Below, piece by piece: positions 41,244-52,445 of a stretch of 64,000 nucleotides of DNA. This DNA comes from Cellulomonas soli (GTDB taxonomy: Bacteria > Actinomycetota > Actinomycetes > Actinomycetales > Cellulomonadaceae), in contig NZ_JACBZJ010000001.1 of NCBI RefSeq assembly GCF_013409305.1, forward strand, positions 1,488,001 through 1,552,000. The letters run 5' to 3'. The first letter of the stretch is position 1. The number at the start of each line of letters is the position of its first letter. Both the position numbers and the translations under genes were made by a program. The notes under the pieces were generated by a model. It did not search any database, was not told where the DNA came from, and was given only the letters and a program-made list of their open reading frames with translations.

Positions 41244-42691
41244 ACACACCGCTGCGCCGCCTCGCGAGCGTCGCCCTCGCGATGTTCCTCGTGCTCATGG
41301 TCGGCACCACGTGGATCCAGTACGTGCAGGCGGACTCGCTCAACAACGACCCGCGCAACGTCCGCACGCTCTACCGCGAGTACGGCAACGCCCGGGGCCC
41401 GATCGTCGTCGCCGGCGAGGCCGTCGCGTCCTCGGTCGAGGTGGACGACGCGTTCGGCTACCAGCGCACCTACACGAACGGTCAGCTGTACTCGACGCTC
41501 ACCGGCTTCTACTCGATCGTCAACGGCCGCACGGAGCTCGAGAAGTATGCGAACGACCAGCTCACCGGACGGTCCGACCAGCTGTTCTTCTCCCGGCTGC
41601 GCGACGTGCTGACCGGCAAGAGCCCGGAGGGTGCGGCCGTCGAGACGACGATCCTGCCCGCGGCGCAGCAGGCCGCGCTGGACGCGCTCGGCGACCAGCA
41701 GGGTGCCGTCGTGGCCATCGAGCCGTCCACCGGCAAGATCCTCGCGCTCGTCTCGACGCCCGGCTTCGACCCGAACACGCTCGCCACGCACGACACGACT
41801 GCGGCCAACGCCGCCTACCAGGAGCTGCTCGCGGCCGACGGGAACCCGCTGGTCAGCAACGCGACGAGCGAGCGGTACCCGCCCGGGTCGACGTTCAAGC
41901 TCGTCACGGCCGCCGCCGCGCTCGAGTCGGGCGACTACACCGCCGACACCACGCTTCCGGCCCCTGTCGAGCTCGACCTGCCGTTGAGCTCGTCCACGCT
42001 CGGCAACTTCGGGGGTGGCGGCTGCGGGGTCGACCCGATCACGCTCGCCGACGCGCTGCGCGTCTCGTGCAACACCGCGTTCGCGCAGCTCGGCATGGAC
42101 CTGGGCGCCGACGCGCTGAAGGCCCAGGCCGACCGCTTCGGCTTCGACTCGGCCGACCTGACGATCCCTATGCTCGTCGCCGAGAGTGACTTCCCCGAGA
42201 ACCTGGACGCGCCGCAGACCGCCTTGGCGGCCATCGGCCAGGGCAGCGTCGCCGCGACCCCGATCCAGATGGCGATGGTGTCGGCGGCGATCGCCAACGG
42301 CGGCCAGCTCATGCAGCCGTACGTCGTGCAGACCGTGCGGTCGGCCGACCTCACCGTCGTCGACGAGACGACCCCGTCGTTGCTGTCCACCGCGGTCTCG
42401 CCCGGGACGGCCGCGACCCTGACCTCGATGATGGTCGGCGTCGTGCAGAGCGGCTCGGGGACAGGCGCGCAGATCTCGGGCGTGCAGGTCGCCGGCAAGA
42501 CCGGCACCGCGCAGACCACGGCCGACGCCGCCCCGCACGCCTGGTTCACCGGCTTCGCCCCGGCGGACAACCCGCAGGTGGCGGTCGCGGTGCTGGTCGA
42601 GCACGGCGGGTCGATGGGCTCGGAGGCGACGGGCGGCAAGATCGCCGCGCCGATCGCGAAGGCCGTCATCGAGGCGGTGCTGGGCTCATGA
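41240..42691 (+). CDS. pbpA: PbpA: class B penicillin-binding protein
   Basis: 483 aa. N-terminal membrane anchor (about 6-25), short dimerisation region, then a transpeptidase domain (about 155-475). Active-site motifs: SxxK in PPGSTFKLV, SxN in VSCNTAF and KTG in AGKTGTAQTT. It cross-links peptidoglycan and is the cognate partner of the upstream SEDS protein; its stop overlaps the pknA start by 4 bp. Confidence 0.95.
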   Translation: MNTPLRRLASVALAMFLVLMVGTTWIQYVQADSLNNDPRNVRTLYREYGNARGPIVVAGEAVASSVEVDDAFGYQRTYTNGQLYSTLTGFYSIVNGRTELEKYANDQLTGRSDQLFFSRLRDVLTGKSPEGAAVETTILPAAQQAALDALGDQQGAVVAIEPSTGKILALVSTPGFDPNTLATHDTTAANAAYQELLAADGNPLVSNATSERYPPGSTFKLVTAAAALESGDYTADTTLPAPVELDLPLSSSTLGNFGGGGCGVDPITLADALRVSCNTAFAQLGMDLGADALKAQADRFGFDSADLTIPMLVAESDFPENLDAPQTALAAIGQGSVAATPIQMAMVSAAIANGGQLMQPYVVQTVRSADLTVVDETTPSLLSTAVSPGTAATLTSMMVGVVQSGSGTGAQISGVQVAGKTGTAQTTADAAPHAWFTGFAPADNPQVAVAVLVEHGGSMGSEATGGKIAAPIAKAVIEAVLGS

Positions 42692-43961
42692 GGGCAGAAC
42701 CGGGCATCGCCCTCGGCGGGCGCTACCGCCTCGTGCGTCCCATCGCGGTCGGCGGCATGGGCGAGGTGTGGTCCGCGTACGACGAGGCCCTCACGCGCGA
42801 CGTCGCCGTGAAGGTCCTCCGGGAGGAGTTCGCGGGCGACCCCGGGTTCCTCGAGCGGTTCCGCACGGAGGCCCGCAACTCCGCGTCGCTGTCGCACCCG
42901 AACATCGCGCAGCTCTTCGACTACGGCGAGGTCGAGGGCTCGGGCTACCTGGTCATGGAGCTCGTCGTCGGCGAACCCCTGTCCGACCTGCTCGAACGCG
43001 AGCCCGTGCTGCCGATCCGACGCCTGCTGCCGGTGCTCGCGCAGACCGCCCGGGCCCTGCACGCCGCGCACCAGGCCGGCGTGGTGCACCGGGACGTCAA
43101 GCCCGGGAACATCCTGATGGCGCGCGGCGGCAAGGTGAAGATCACCGACTTCGGCGTCTCGCTCGCGGAGAACCAGATCACCATGACGGCCACCGGCATG
43201 GTCATGGGCACCGCGCAGTACCTGTCGCCCGAGCAGGCCGTCGGCAAGGCCGCGACACCGCTGTCCGACCTGTACTCGCTCGGCATCGTGGCGTACGAGG
43301 CGCTCGTCGGGAACCGCCCGTTCACCGGGCCGACCGCGGTCGACATCGCTGTCGCGCACGTGAACAACCCGGTGCCGCCTCTGCCGTCGTCGGTCGACCG
43401 TCGCGTCGCCGAGCTCGTGGTCCGGCTGCTGTCGAAGGACCCGGCGCAGCGGCCGCAGTCGGGCGCCGAGCTGGCCGACATGTTCGACAAGCTCGTGCCC
43501 CGCACGCCCCCGAGCGGTGTCCCGGTGCTCGTCTCGGAGCCCGTGCGTCCCAAGGACGCCTTCGCCCGCCGCCCGCAGCCGCCGATCCGTGGGCTCACGC
43601 CGCCGTCCTACCCGCCGCGCCGGGACCTGCGCGAGGACGAGTCGATGAGCCCCCGGGCGCTCGTCGACCGCCTGCTCGGCAAGAGCAACGGCTCCTTGCC
43701 CCGCCGGCTCACGTGGCCGATCGTCGTCGCGTTGCTGGTGGTCGTCGCGCTGCTCGGCGCGGCCCTGGCCTCACGGGTCACGTCCGACTCCGGGCCCGCC
43801 ACGATGACGGTGGTGATGTCCTCCCTCGGGGGCGACGGGACCGAGTACTCTCGTGCGGGCCTGCACGATGGGATGATCACGCCGTACGTGCCCACCAGCA
43901 CCGGCGAGAACCCGACAACGACTCGCAGGTCTCTCGCATCGACGGAAGTGAAGGACGCCTA

Positions 43962-43962
<1 letters not shown>
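42688..43962 (+). CDS. pknA: PknA-type Ser/Thr protein kinase
   Basis: 424 aa. Kinase domain about 10-270: glycine loop AVGGMGEVW, catalytic Lys in DVAVKVL, HRDVKPGN catalytic loop, DFGVS, and activation loop with TATGMVMGTAQYLSPEQ. One transmembrane helix near 344-364, then a short extracellular tail of about 60 residues without PASTA repeats, which distinguishes it from pknB. Stop TAG overlaps the first base of the pknB GTG. Confidence 0.95.
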
Positions 43963-45935
<1,973 letters not shown>

Positions 45936-45947
45936 CACACGGACAGG

Positions 45948-46006
45948 CCAGACGAACGGGGCCCGGCTCGGAGGATCGCCTCCGCGCCGGGCCCCGTTTC
46001 GTCTGG
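45948..46006. terminator. Bidirectional terminator between pknB and the amidotransferase gene
   Basis: About 20-bp near-perfect stem starting CCAGACGAACGGGGCCCGGC and ending GCCGGGCCCCGTTTCGTCTGG, separating convergent transcription units. Confidence 0.85.
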
Positions 46007-46016
46007 TCCCGAGCGG

Positions 46017-46649
46017 TCAGAGCCGCACGAGCGGGTGCAGCCCCTCCGACCGGCCGACGGCCTCGGTGTCCCCGCAGATCGCCAGCCAGTTCGCCAGGAG
46101 CCGGTGCCCGCCCTCGGTGAGCACGGACTCCGGGTGGAACTGCACCCCGTGCAGCGGCAGTGTGCGGTGCTGCAGGCCCATGATGATGCCGTTGGCCCGC
46201 GCGGTGACGACGAGCTCGTCGGAGATCGTCCCGTCGACCACGGCCAGCGAGTGGTAGCGCGTCGCGGTGAATGGCGAGGGCAGGCCCGCGAGCACCCCGG
46301 AGCCGTCGTGCTCGACCTGGCTCGTCTTGCCGTGCATGAGCTCGGGTGCGTGCGTGACGGTGCCGCCGAAGACCTCGCCGAGAGCCTGGTGGCCGAGGCA
46401 CACGCCCAGCATCGGCACGCCGGCGGCTGCGCAGTCACGGATCACCTGGATGCTCTCGCCCGCGTCGGCGGGGGTGCCCGGACCGGGGGAGACGAGCACC
46501 CCGTCGAAACCGGACCGGTCCGCGAGGGGCGGGACCGCGTCGTTGCGCACCACGACCGTCTCCGCGCCGAGCTGGGCGAGGTAGCCGACGATCGTGTAGA
46601 CGAACGAGTCGTAGTTGTCGATCACGAGGATCCGCGTCACGTCACTCAC
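46017..46649 (-). CDS. pabA: Class I glutamine amidotransferase (TrpG/PabA type)
   Basis: 210 aa; supplies ammonia from glutamine to a chorismate-using partner in anthranilate or aminodeoxychorismate synthesis. Motifs: IDNYDSFVYTIVGYL, the oxyanion-hole VSPGPGTP, nucleophile Cys in GVCLGHQALGE, and the catalytic His-Glu pair in GVQFHPES. No synthase component is adjacent, which is usual for this locus in actinobacteria (next to the pkn cluster), where it is annotated as PabA or TrpG. The GTG start overlaps the upstream small gene by 8 bp. Confidence 0.93.
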   Translation of the reverse strand: MSDVTRILVIDNYDSFVYTIVGYLAQLGAETVVVRNDAVPPLADRSGFDGVLVSPGPGTPADAGESIQVIRDCAAAGVPMLGVCLGHQALGEVFGGTVTHAPELMHGKTSQVEHDGSGVLAGLPSPFTATRYHSLAVVDGTISDELVVTARANGIIMGLQHRTLPLHGVQFHPESVLTEGGHRLLANWLAICGDTEAVGRSEGLHPLVRL

Positions 46650-46803
46650 CCACAGTCGTGTCGTTGAAAGGCATGAGGGGCGCCACGGCGGGGAACACCC
46701 AGGTGAAGCACGCGGCGAGCACGGCCACCGCTGCCACCGTGAGGATCAGGGCCCGCACGACCGTCGGTCCTGGCAGGTGCCGCCACAGCCACCCGTACAT
46801 CAT
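46642..46803 (-). CDS. Small single-helix membrane protein
   Basis: 53 aa (MMYGWLWRHLPGPTVVRALILTVAAVAVLAACF...). One transmembrane helix (about 16-38) ending in a short exterior segment (APLMPFNDTTVGE). The start ATGATG overlaps the sortase stop and its own stop overlaps the amidotransferase start, so it is coupled at both ends. Small proteins of this kind occupy the same place between sortase E and pabA in related actinobacteria; the function is unknown. Confidence 0.78.
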   Translation of the reverse strand: MMYGWLWRHLPGPTVVRALILTVAAVAVLAACFTWVFPAVAPLMPFNDTTVGE

Positions 46804-47576
46804 GCGCCTCCCATCAGCTCGACCGGGGTGCCGTCCGCGACGGGCGCCCAGTAGTCGAGGACCCCGTGCACCACGTACCGCTCCCGCGCGGAGAACATCG
46901 GGTGACAGGTCGTCAGCGTGATGAGCCGTTCGGTCGCGGTGGCCGTCGGGTCGTCCGGCACGGGCGCGATCACGGACACGTCCGACGGGCTCACGATCAC
47001 CGAGGACGTCACGCGGTACACGTACCAGGTGTCCTCGGTGCGCACCACGAGCGCGTCCCCGACCTGCAGCTCCTGGATCCGGTTGAAGGGCTTGCCGTAG
47101 GTCGTGCGGTGGCCGGCCACCGCGAAGTTGCCGACGGCACCGGGCATCGCGGTGCCCGGGTAGTGCCCGATCCCCAGCACGTCCAGCACGGTGGCCCGCT
47201 CGACGCCCTGGCTGATCGGTCGTTCGGGCTCTCCGGCCCAGCGCGGCACCTGGAGGGTCGCGAACGTCGTCGTCAGCTCGGGTTCGGCGAGGACGGGCGC
47301 CTCCTCGTCGCGTCGGGGCTCGGCGATGCCGTCGTCCGTCGACGCGCTCGGCGTCGGAGCGGGGGTCTGCCAGCCGAGCTGCTCCACGACCTGGGCCTGC
47401 GCACGGTTGCCCTCGACGTCGGTCCACCACAGCTGCCAGGCGAGGAACGCGAGGAGCAGCACCCCGAGAGTGATGAGCAGCTCGCCGACGACGCCGATGG
47501 TGCCGAAGACGACTGTCGAGGTCGCGGACGTGCCGGGGCCGCGGCTGTGCCGGGGCGGGGCTGCGAGCGTGCTCAT
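46800..47576 (-). CDS. srtE: Class E sortase
   Basis: 258 aa with one N-terminal membrane helix (about 25-50). The catalytic domain has His in VAGHRTTYGKPF, Cys in LTTCHPMFSARERYVVHG, and the following Arg, the complete sortase triad. Class E enzymes of high-GC actinobacteria recognise LAxTG signals. The surface protein at 5369-8737 ends in LAATG, a matching substrate. The start ATG 47576 overlaps the stop of the DUF881 gene (ATGA). Confidence 0.93.
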   Translation of the reverse strand: MSTLAAPPRHSRGPGTSATSTVVFGTIGVVGELLITLGVLLLAFLAWQLWWTDVEGNRAQAQVVEQLGWQTPAPTPSASTDDGIAEPRRDEEAPVLAEPELTTTFATLQVPRWAGEPERPISQGVERATVLDVLGIGHYPGTAMPGAVGNFAVAGHRTTYGKPFNRIQELQVGDALVVRTEDTWYVYRVTSSVIVSPSDVSVIAPVPDDPTATATERLITLTTCHPMFSARERYVVHGVLDYWAPVADGTPVELMGGA

Positions 47577-48415
47577 CCGGCCTCGCCGTCGGTGGCGCTG
47601 CTCGACGGTGTCGGCTCGGAGGGGGAGCCCAGGGTGATCGCGTCGTCGGCCTGCGCGCTCGGCAGCACCTCGGTGCCGTCGGGGACGGTCGCCCACGTGA
47701 GGTCGGTCGCGCCGGTGAACGCGGGCACGTCGAGCGAGCTGCCCTGCCCCACGTCCCAGCCGAGGCCGTACGCGTCGACGTACTCGAGGTAGATCTGGAT
47801 CTCCGGCGACGCCTCGAGAGCGGCGCGCAGCCGGACCGGGTCCCCGATCGCGGTGACCGTGTAGGGCGGGGAGTACGCGAGCCCGTGCAGCCAGAGCACG
47901 TTGCCCACGCACCGGAACGCGCTCGTGGAGATCACCCGCTGGTCCATGAGCGACATCGCCTCGGCGCCGCCGGCCCACAGCGCGTTCATCACGTTCTGCA
48001 TGTCCTGCTGGTGGACGACGAGGTCGTCGGGCCGCGCACCGCTGTTGCCCAACGTGTCCGTGGGCGCGTCGTCGAGCTTGACCACAAGACCCGGACCGCG
48101 CACCGCGACCGCGCCGCTCGCCACCTCGTAGCCGGTCCCGGGCGAGGTCAGCGGCGTCCCGGCGGCCGCGTTGGCCTCCGAGGTCAGCTGGTCGACCTCG
48201 GCGTGCAGGTCGTCGACCTGGGCCGCGAGCGTCGTCACCCGGTCGCTCTCGGCGAGGGCCAGCTCCCGCAGGTCCTGGGGGTGCCGGTCGCCGGACTGCC
48301 GGTTGGCGATCGAGGCGTTGGCGGCGAACAGCGCGCCGGACAGCGCCAGCACCACGGCGACCGCCCACGTGCCGCGCGGCACGCCTCGACGTGCCCGGTG
48401 CGGGTGGTCGTTCAA
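47573..48415 (-). CDS. DUF881 family membrane protein
   Basis: 280 aa. A basic N-terminus and one membrane helix (about 15-35; RGTWAVAVVLALSGALFAAN) are followed by a coiled coil (DRVTTLAAQVDDLHAEVDQLTSEANAA) and the conserved extracellular DUF881 domain (VVKLDDAP...NALWAGGAEAMSLMDQRVISTSAFRCVGNVLWLHG). DUF881 proteins sit beside crgA and sortase genes in actinobacteria and are structurally related to divisome coiled-coil proteins. First gene of the sortase-pabA transcription unit. Confidence 0.88.
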   Translation of the reverse strand: MNDHPHRARRGVPRGTWAVAVVLALSGALFAANASIANRQSGDRHPQDLRELALAESDRVTTLAAQVDDLHAEVDQLTSEANAAAGTPLTSPGTGYEVASGAVAVRGPGLVVKLDDAPTDTLGNSGARPDDLVVHQQDMQNVMNALWAGGAEAMSLMDQRVISTSAFRCVGNVLWLHGLAYSPPYTVTAIGDPVRLRAALEASPEIQIYLEYVDAYGLGWDVGQGSSLDVPAFTGATDLTWATVPDGTEVLPSAQADDAITLGSPSEPTPSSSATDGEAG

Positions 48416-48538
48416 CGAGGATCCCTTCGCCTGGTGCGGTCGCCACTACGCTAGGTCACGTCGTGCCCATCACGGGACCGTCAGGGCCCTGGGCGGGACG
48501 ATCTGCCCACGCCCTTCACCGGACAGGAGCCACCGGAC

Positions 48539-48787
48539 GTGCCTGAGTCGAAGCCGCGCAAGAAGGCCACGTACACCCCGCCCCCGGCGAAGGCGGCGGC
48601 ACCGAAGCCGAACGCGCCGTGGTTCGTGCCCGTCATGCTCGGTCTGATGATCGTCGGTCTGGCCTGGATCGTCGTCACGTACCTGTCCGGCTGGAACTAC
48701 CCGATCCCGGGGATCCGGGGCTGGAACCTCGCGATCGGCTTCTCGCTGATCCTCGGTGGCTTCGGGATGACGACCCGCTGGCGCTGA
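48539..48787 (+). CDS. crgA: CrgA cell-division protein
   Basis: 82 aa, GTG start with CAGGAG 8 nt upstream. Two transmembrane helices (about 29-50 and 63-79) joined by a short loop, with the family motifs NAPWFVPVMLGLMIVGLAWIVV(T/Y)Y and NLAIGFSLILGGFGM. CrgA localises to the septum and regulates FtsZ/PBP assembly in Streptomyces and mycobacteria. Divergent from the DUF881 gene. Confidence 0.95.
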   Translation: MPESKPRKKATYTPPPAKAAAPKPNAPWFVPVMLGLMIVGLAWIVVTYLSGWNYPIPGIRGWNLAIGFSLILGGFGMTTRWR

Positions 48788-48791
48788 GCCG

Positions 48792-48816
48792 GCTGCGGCC
48801 CGTCACGGGCCGCAGC
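48792..48816 (+). terminator. crgA terminator hairpin
   Basis: GCTGCGGCCCG / CGGGCCGCAGC perfect 11-bp stem with a TCA loop, 4 bp after the crgA stop. The remaining 240 bp to the rhomboid gene contain a perfect DnaA-box sequence (TGTGGATAA, 48958-48966) but no gene. Confidence 0.75.
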
Positions 48817-49056
48817 GACTGTCGACCGACGTCCCCGGGACCGTCGGTCCGGGGAGTTCTCCACCGGTTCGTCCCCAGGGCGACGACTCTGATGCGGGAC
48901 GGAACGGGCGCGATCTCCGCTCGGCACGGCCTGCTCGTCCCCATCGGTGCACAACCCTGTGGATAACTACATCAGTGTCATTCCACAGGTGTGGGCAACT
49001 CTGGGGACGTGGCCGCGAGGCCGGAATCCTTCGTCAGGACGCCCTGGGACGAGCGC

Positions 49057-49920
49057 TCAGAGCAGTCCGACCGACTGCAGCGCGAGGACCGAGGCCAGGA
49101 CGAGCGCAGCCGCGACGCCCACGCTCGCACCCACGCTGACGAGGGTCTGCCGCTCACGCGGCGCGTACGCGTAGGCCGCACCGAGCAGCGCACCGGTGAC
49201 GAGACCTCCGAGGTGCGCCTGCCAGGAGATCCCCGGCACCAGGAAGCCGATCACGGCGTTCACGACGAGGATGCCGATGATCCCGCCCGCGTCACGCCCG
49301 AGGCGGCGCAGCACCACGAGCACCGCGCCGAACAGGCCGAAGACCGCACCGGACGCCCCGACGAGGCCCACCATCCAACCGCTCGTCGGCGTGGCCAGGA
49401 CGAGCGCCCCGACCGAACCCCCGATCGCGCTGAGCACGTAGAGCGTCACGTAGCGTGCCCGACCCAGCGTCTGCTCGAGGCCGGGGCCGACCATCCACAG
49501 CGCGATCATGTTGAACAGGATGTGCGTGATCTGCCCGGGGGAGTGCAGGAACGCCGCCGTGAGGAACGTCCACGGCTCCCGCGCGGCGAACGCCGGGACG
49601 AACATCCACCGGGTCGTCCACCCCGGCACCAGGTACTGCAGCACGTACGAGAGCACGCACAGGCCGACCAGGGCGATCGTCACGACGGGTCGACCAGCCC
49701 GCACGCGCCCGCCGAGCGCGGTCCGGGTGGCGGGCGTGGCCCGTGCGGCCTCGGCCACGCAGTCGACGCACTGCACGCCGACGGCCGCCTGCCGCTGGCA
49801 GTCCGGGCACGTCGGCCGCCCGCAGCGCTGGCACCGCACGTAGGACACCCGGTCGGGGTGACGTGGGCACACGGGCGCCGCGGGCGGCACGGACGGCTGG
49901 ACCGGCTGGTCGCTCGTCAT
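49057..49920 (-). CDS. Rhomboid family intramembrane serine protease
   Basis: 287 aa. The N-terminal zinc-ribbon-like part (about 15-60) carries four CxxC-type pairs (CPRHPD...VRCQRCGRPTCPDC...VQCVDC). The six-helix rhomboid core follows, with nucleophile Ser in LVGASGAVFGLFGAVLVV and catalytic His in QAHLGGLVTGALLG. An HILFNMIALWMVGPGLE motif in helix 2 is typical. Such N-terminally extended rhomboids are common in actinobacteria; their substrates are largely unknown. Confidence 0.93.
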   Translation of the reverse strand: MTSDQPVQPSVPPAAPVCPRHPDRVSYVRCQRCGRPTCPDCQRQAAVGVQCVDCVAEAARATPATRTALGGRVRAGRPVVTIALVGLCVLSYVLQYLVPGWTTRWMFVPAFAAREPWTFLTAAFLHSPGQITHILFNMIALWMVGPGLEQTLGRARYVTLYVLSAIGGSVGALVLATPTSGWMVGLVGASGAVFGLFGAVLVVLRRLGRDAGGIIGILVVNAVIGFLVPGISWQAHLGGLVTGALLGAAYAYAPRERQTLVSVGASVGVAAALVLASVLALQSVGLL

Positions 49921-49965
49921 CAGCGGGCGGTCGTCCTTCTCGTCCAGGTCCGGCGTGCTCGCAGG

Positions 49966-50511
49966 TCAGTCCTCGATCGTCACCGACGTGAGGACGATGT
50001 CGTCCACCGGGCGGTCGCCCGGACGCGTCGGCGCCGTGGCGATGGCGTCGACCACGGCACGGCTCGCGTCGTCGGCCACGACACCGAAGATCGTGTGCTT
50101 GCCGTTGAGCCACGGCGTCGCCGCGACCGAGATGAAGAACTGCGAGCCGTTGGTGCCGCCGTTCTTGCCCGTGATCGGGTCACGGCGCAGACCGGCGTTG
50201 GCCATCGCCAGCAGGTAGGGGGCGGAGAACGTGAGCTCGGGGTGGATCTCGTCGTCGAACTGGTAGCCCGGGCCGCCGCGGCCCGTGCCGAGCGGGTCGC
50301 CGCCCTGGACCATGAACCCGTCGATCACACGGTGGAACACGATGTCCTTGTACAGCGGGTCGGTGCGCTCGGCACCCGTCTGCGGGTCCTTCCAGGCCTT
50401 CGACCCGGTGGCCAGGCCGACGAAGTTCTCGACGGTACGCGGCGCGTGGTTCGGGTACAGCTCGATCCGGATGTCACCGGCGGTCGTGTGCAGGATCGCG
50501 AACATGCCCAC
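49966..50511 (-). CDS. ppiA: Peptidyl-prolyl cis-trans isomerase (cyclophilin)
   Basis: 181-aa cytosolic cyclophilin, no signal peptide. Key residues: FHRVIDGFMVQGGDPLGTGRGGPGYQFDDE (active-site Arg and Phe region), MANAG, GSQFFISVAATPWLNGKHTIFG. It assists folding of prolyl peptide bonds. The gene lies beside the rhomboid gene in the same orientation (45-bp gap), as in other actinobacteria near the origin. Confidence 0.94.
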   Translation of the reverse strand: MGMFAILHTTAGDIRIELYPNHAPRTVENFVGLATGSKAWKDPQTGAERTDPLYKDIVFHRVIDGFMVQGGDPLGTGRGGPGYQFDDEIHPELTFSAPYLLAMANAGLRRDPITGKNGGTNGSQFFISVAATPWLNGKHTIFGVVADDASRAVVDAIATAPTRPGDRPVDDIVLTSVTIED

Positions 50512-50664
50512 AGTCTTCCACGCGACCCCGGCGGCGGACCGGCGACAGCGGCCGTTCGGGCGGATCCAGGGCGGACACCCAGGTGAGGGGCGGCGTGCAG
50601 CGCTGCGCCCGACCGCGCACGGTGGCAGAGTGAGAGGTCAGGCCACCGATCACCGGGAGTGGAC

Positions 50665-51540
50665 ATGACCTTGCACCTGCGCCGTCCGTCGATCGACGTC
50701 GACACCGAGACCCTCAAGGCCCAGGCAGCCGACCTGGGCGCCACGATCGCCGAGGTCGCCGGCCAGACGCGGGCCGGAGCGGGCGTGGCAGCCGCCCAGG
50801 CCGTCGAGGCCGCCGGTCACGCCAAGGAGTGGACAGCGCCCAAGGTCGAGGCCTTCGTGGACTGGCTACTGCCCCGCGTCGAGCACCTCTACAAGGAGAG
50901 CGTCATCGCAGCCGCCCCCCGGGTCGAGAAGGTCGCCGAGCGGGCCACCCCCGCCATCGGCACCGCGCACGACAAGCTCGTCGACGAGCTGCTGCCGCGG
51001 CTCGTGCTGGCGGTCAACGCCGCCGCCGACCGCGCAGCGGACGCGGCCGACGCCGCAGGGGCGGCCGCCACGGCCGCCGTCACCGAGGCCGCGGCGAGCG
51101 CGCAGACCAAGAAGCACACGGGCGCCAAGGTCTTCTGGTTCGTCGCCGTGGCCGTCGGCATCGGTGCGGCCGTGGCGGCGTGGAACAAGAACCGTTCGAC
51201 CGTGGACCCGTGGGCCGAGCCGTGGGAGCCCAGCGCGCCCGAGGTCACGGACTCGTTCCGGTCGCGCGCGCACGAGGCCAAGGAGGAGCTCAGCGACGTC
51301 GCCGGGCAGGCCGCCGAGACCGTCGGCGAGGTCGCCGGCGCGACCGTCGCGAAGAGCCGTCAGGCCGCCGGGAAGGTCGCCGAGGCCGCGGACGACCTGG
51401 GCGAGAAGGTCGCCGAGGCGGCCAAGGACCTCACCGAGAAGGTCGCCGAGGCGCGCGACACCACGGTCGACGTGGCGAAGAAGGCCACCCGTCGGGCCGC
51501 ACCGAAGAAGCCCACCACGGGCACCGACGAGCCCGCCTGA
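50665..51540 (+). CDS. Hypothetical Ala-rich membrane protein with apolipoprotein-like repeats
   Basis: 291 aa from ATG 50665 (GGGAG 5 nt upstream; GTG 50659 is an alternative). Long amphipathic helical N-terminal part rich in A, E and K, one hydrophobic helix (about 152-172; GAKVFWFVAVAVGIGAAVAAW), then a linker and a C-terminal part with 11-residue-type repeats (VAEAADDLGEKVAEAAKDLTEKVAEARDTT). This resembles LEA/apolipoprotein-type amphipathic repeat proteins that coat membranes. A basic tail (RRAAPKKPTTG) closes it. The function is unknown. Confidence 0.7.
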   Translation: MTLHLRRPSIDVDTETLKAQAADLGATIAEVAGQTRAGAGVAAAQAVEAAGHAKEWTAPKVEAFVDWLLPRVEHLYKESVIAAAPRVEKVAERATPAIGTAHDKLVDELLPRLVLAVNAAADRAADAADAAGAAATAAVTEAAASAQTKKHTGAKVFWFVAVAVGIGAAVAAWNKNRSTVDPWAEPWEPSAPEVTDSFRSRAHEAKEELSDVAGQAAETVGEVAGATVAKSRQAAGKVAEAADDLGEKVAEAAKDLTEKVAEARDTTVDVAKKATRRAAPKKPTTGTDEPA

Positions 51541-51560
51541 CCGCAGCCGGCGGCTCTCCC

Positions 51561-51603
51561 GACGCCACCGTCCAGCCCTCCGGGGCGCACGGACGGTGGC
51601 GTC
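51561..51603. terminator. Bidirectional terminator
   Basis: GACGCCACCGTCC / GGACGGTGGCGTC perfect 13-bp stem with a 17-nt loop, between the convergent Ala-rich protein gene and the ABC-2 permease gene. Confidence 0.8.
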
Positions 51604-51620
51604 CTGCTGCCCGGCAGCGG

Positions 51621-52445
51621 TCAGTCCAGGAAGAGGGCGCGCAGCCTGCGCGTGGTGAGGACCAGGCCGGCCGCGACCATGACGACGAAGTACGTCACGT
51701 GGCCGAGCATCGCACCGTCGACCAGCCCGGTCGTGAGCCCGCGCACCAGCTCGACCGCGTGCCACAGCGGCAGCGCCTGGATCACCCACTGCACGCCCTG
51801 CGGGTACACGCTCAACGGGTAGAACGTCGCCGAGAACAGGAACATCGGCAGCATGACGAAGTTGATCCAGTCCATCTGCTGGAAGGTCGACATGTAGCTC
51901 GTGACGGCCATGCCCACCGCGGCGAACGCGAACGCGACGAGCAGGACCGCGGGGATCGACAGCACGGCCGTCCACGCCAGGTTCAGGCCCATGACCTGCA
52001 TGACCGTGAGGAACCCGATCGCGTAGACGCCGCCACGCAGCAACGCGTACGCGATCTCGCCGAAGGCGACGTCCAGCGGGCCGAGCGACGTGGTGAGCAT
52101 CGACTGGTACAGCTTGCCGAAGTGCATCTTGAAGAACACGTTCCACGTGGAGTCGTACACCGCGCCGTTCATCGCGGAGACGGCCAGCAGCGCGGGTGCG
52201 ATGTAGGCCGCGTACGAGATCGTGCGGCCGTCCGCCAGCGTCACGTCGCCGATGTACGTGCCGAGGCCGAAGCCCATCGCGAGCAGGAAGAACACGGGCT
52301 CGAAGAAGCCGGACACCACGACCGTCCACGTCGACGAGCGGGTGGCCATGAGCCCACGCACCACGATGACGCGGGCGTTGCCCGAGTAGAGCGCCCGAAC
52401 CCCGCCGGCACGCCGCCGCGGTGCCGTGACGGTCGGCGCCGCCAT
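51621..52445 (-). CDS. ABC-2 type transporter permease (distal)
   Basis: 274 aa, six predicted transmembrane helices, with the ABC2_membrane features of daunorubicin-type (DrrB/NodJ) permeases: YIAPALLAVSAMNGAVYDSTWNVFFKMHFGKLYQSMLTTSL, and MDWINFVMLPMFLFSATFYPLSVYP. Start ATG 52445 shares a base with the stop of the preceding permease gene (TGATG). With that gene and the ATPase it forms a heterodimeric exporter, substrate unknown. Confidence 0.92.
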   Translation of the reverse strand: MAAPTVTAPRRRAGGVRALYSGNARVIVVRGLMATRSSTWTVVVSGFFEPVFFLLAMGFGLGTYIGDVTLADGRTISYAAYIAPALLAVSAMNGAVYDSTWNVFFKMHFGKLYQSMLTTSLGPLDVAFGEIAYALLRGGVYAIGFLTVMQVMGLNLAWTAVLSIPAVLLVAFAFAAVGMAVTSYMSTFQQMDWINFVMLPMFLFSATFYPLSVYPQGVQWVIQALPLWHAVELVRGLTTGLVDGAMLGHVTYFVVMVAAGLVLTTRRLRALFLD

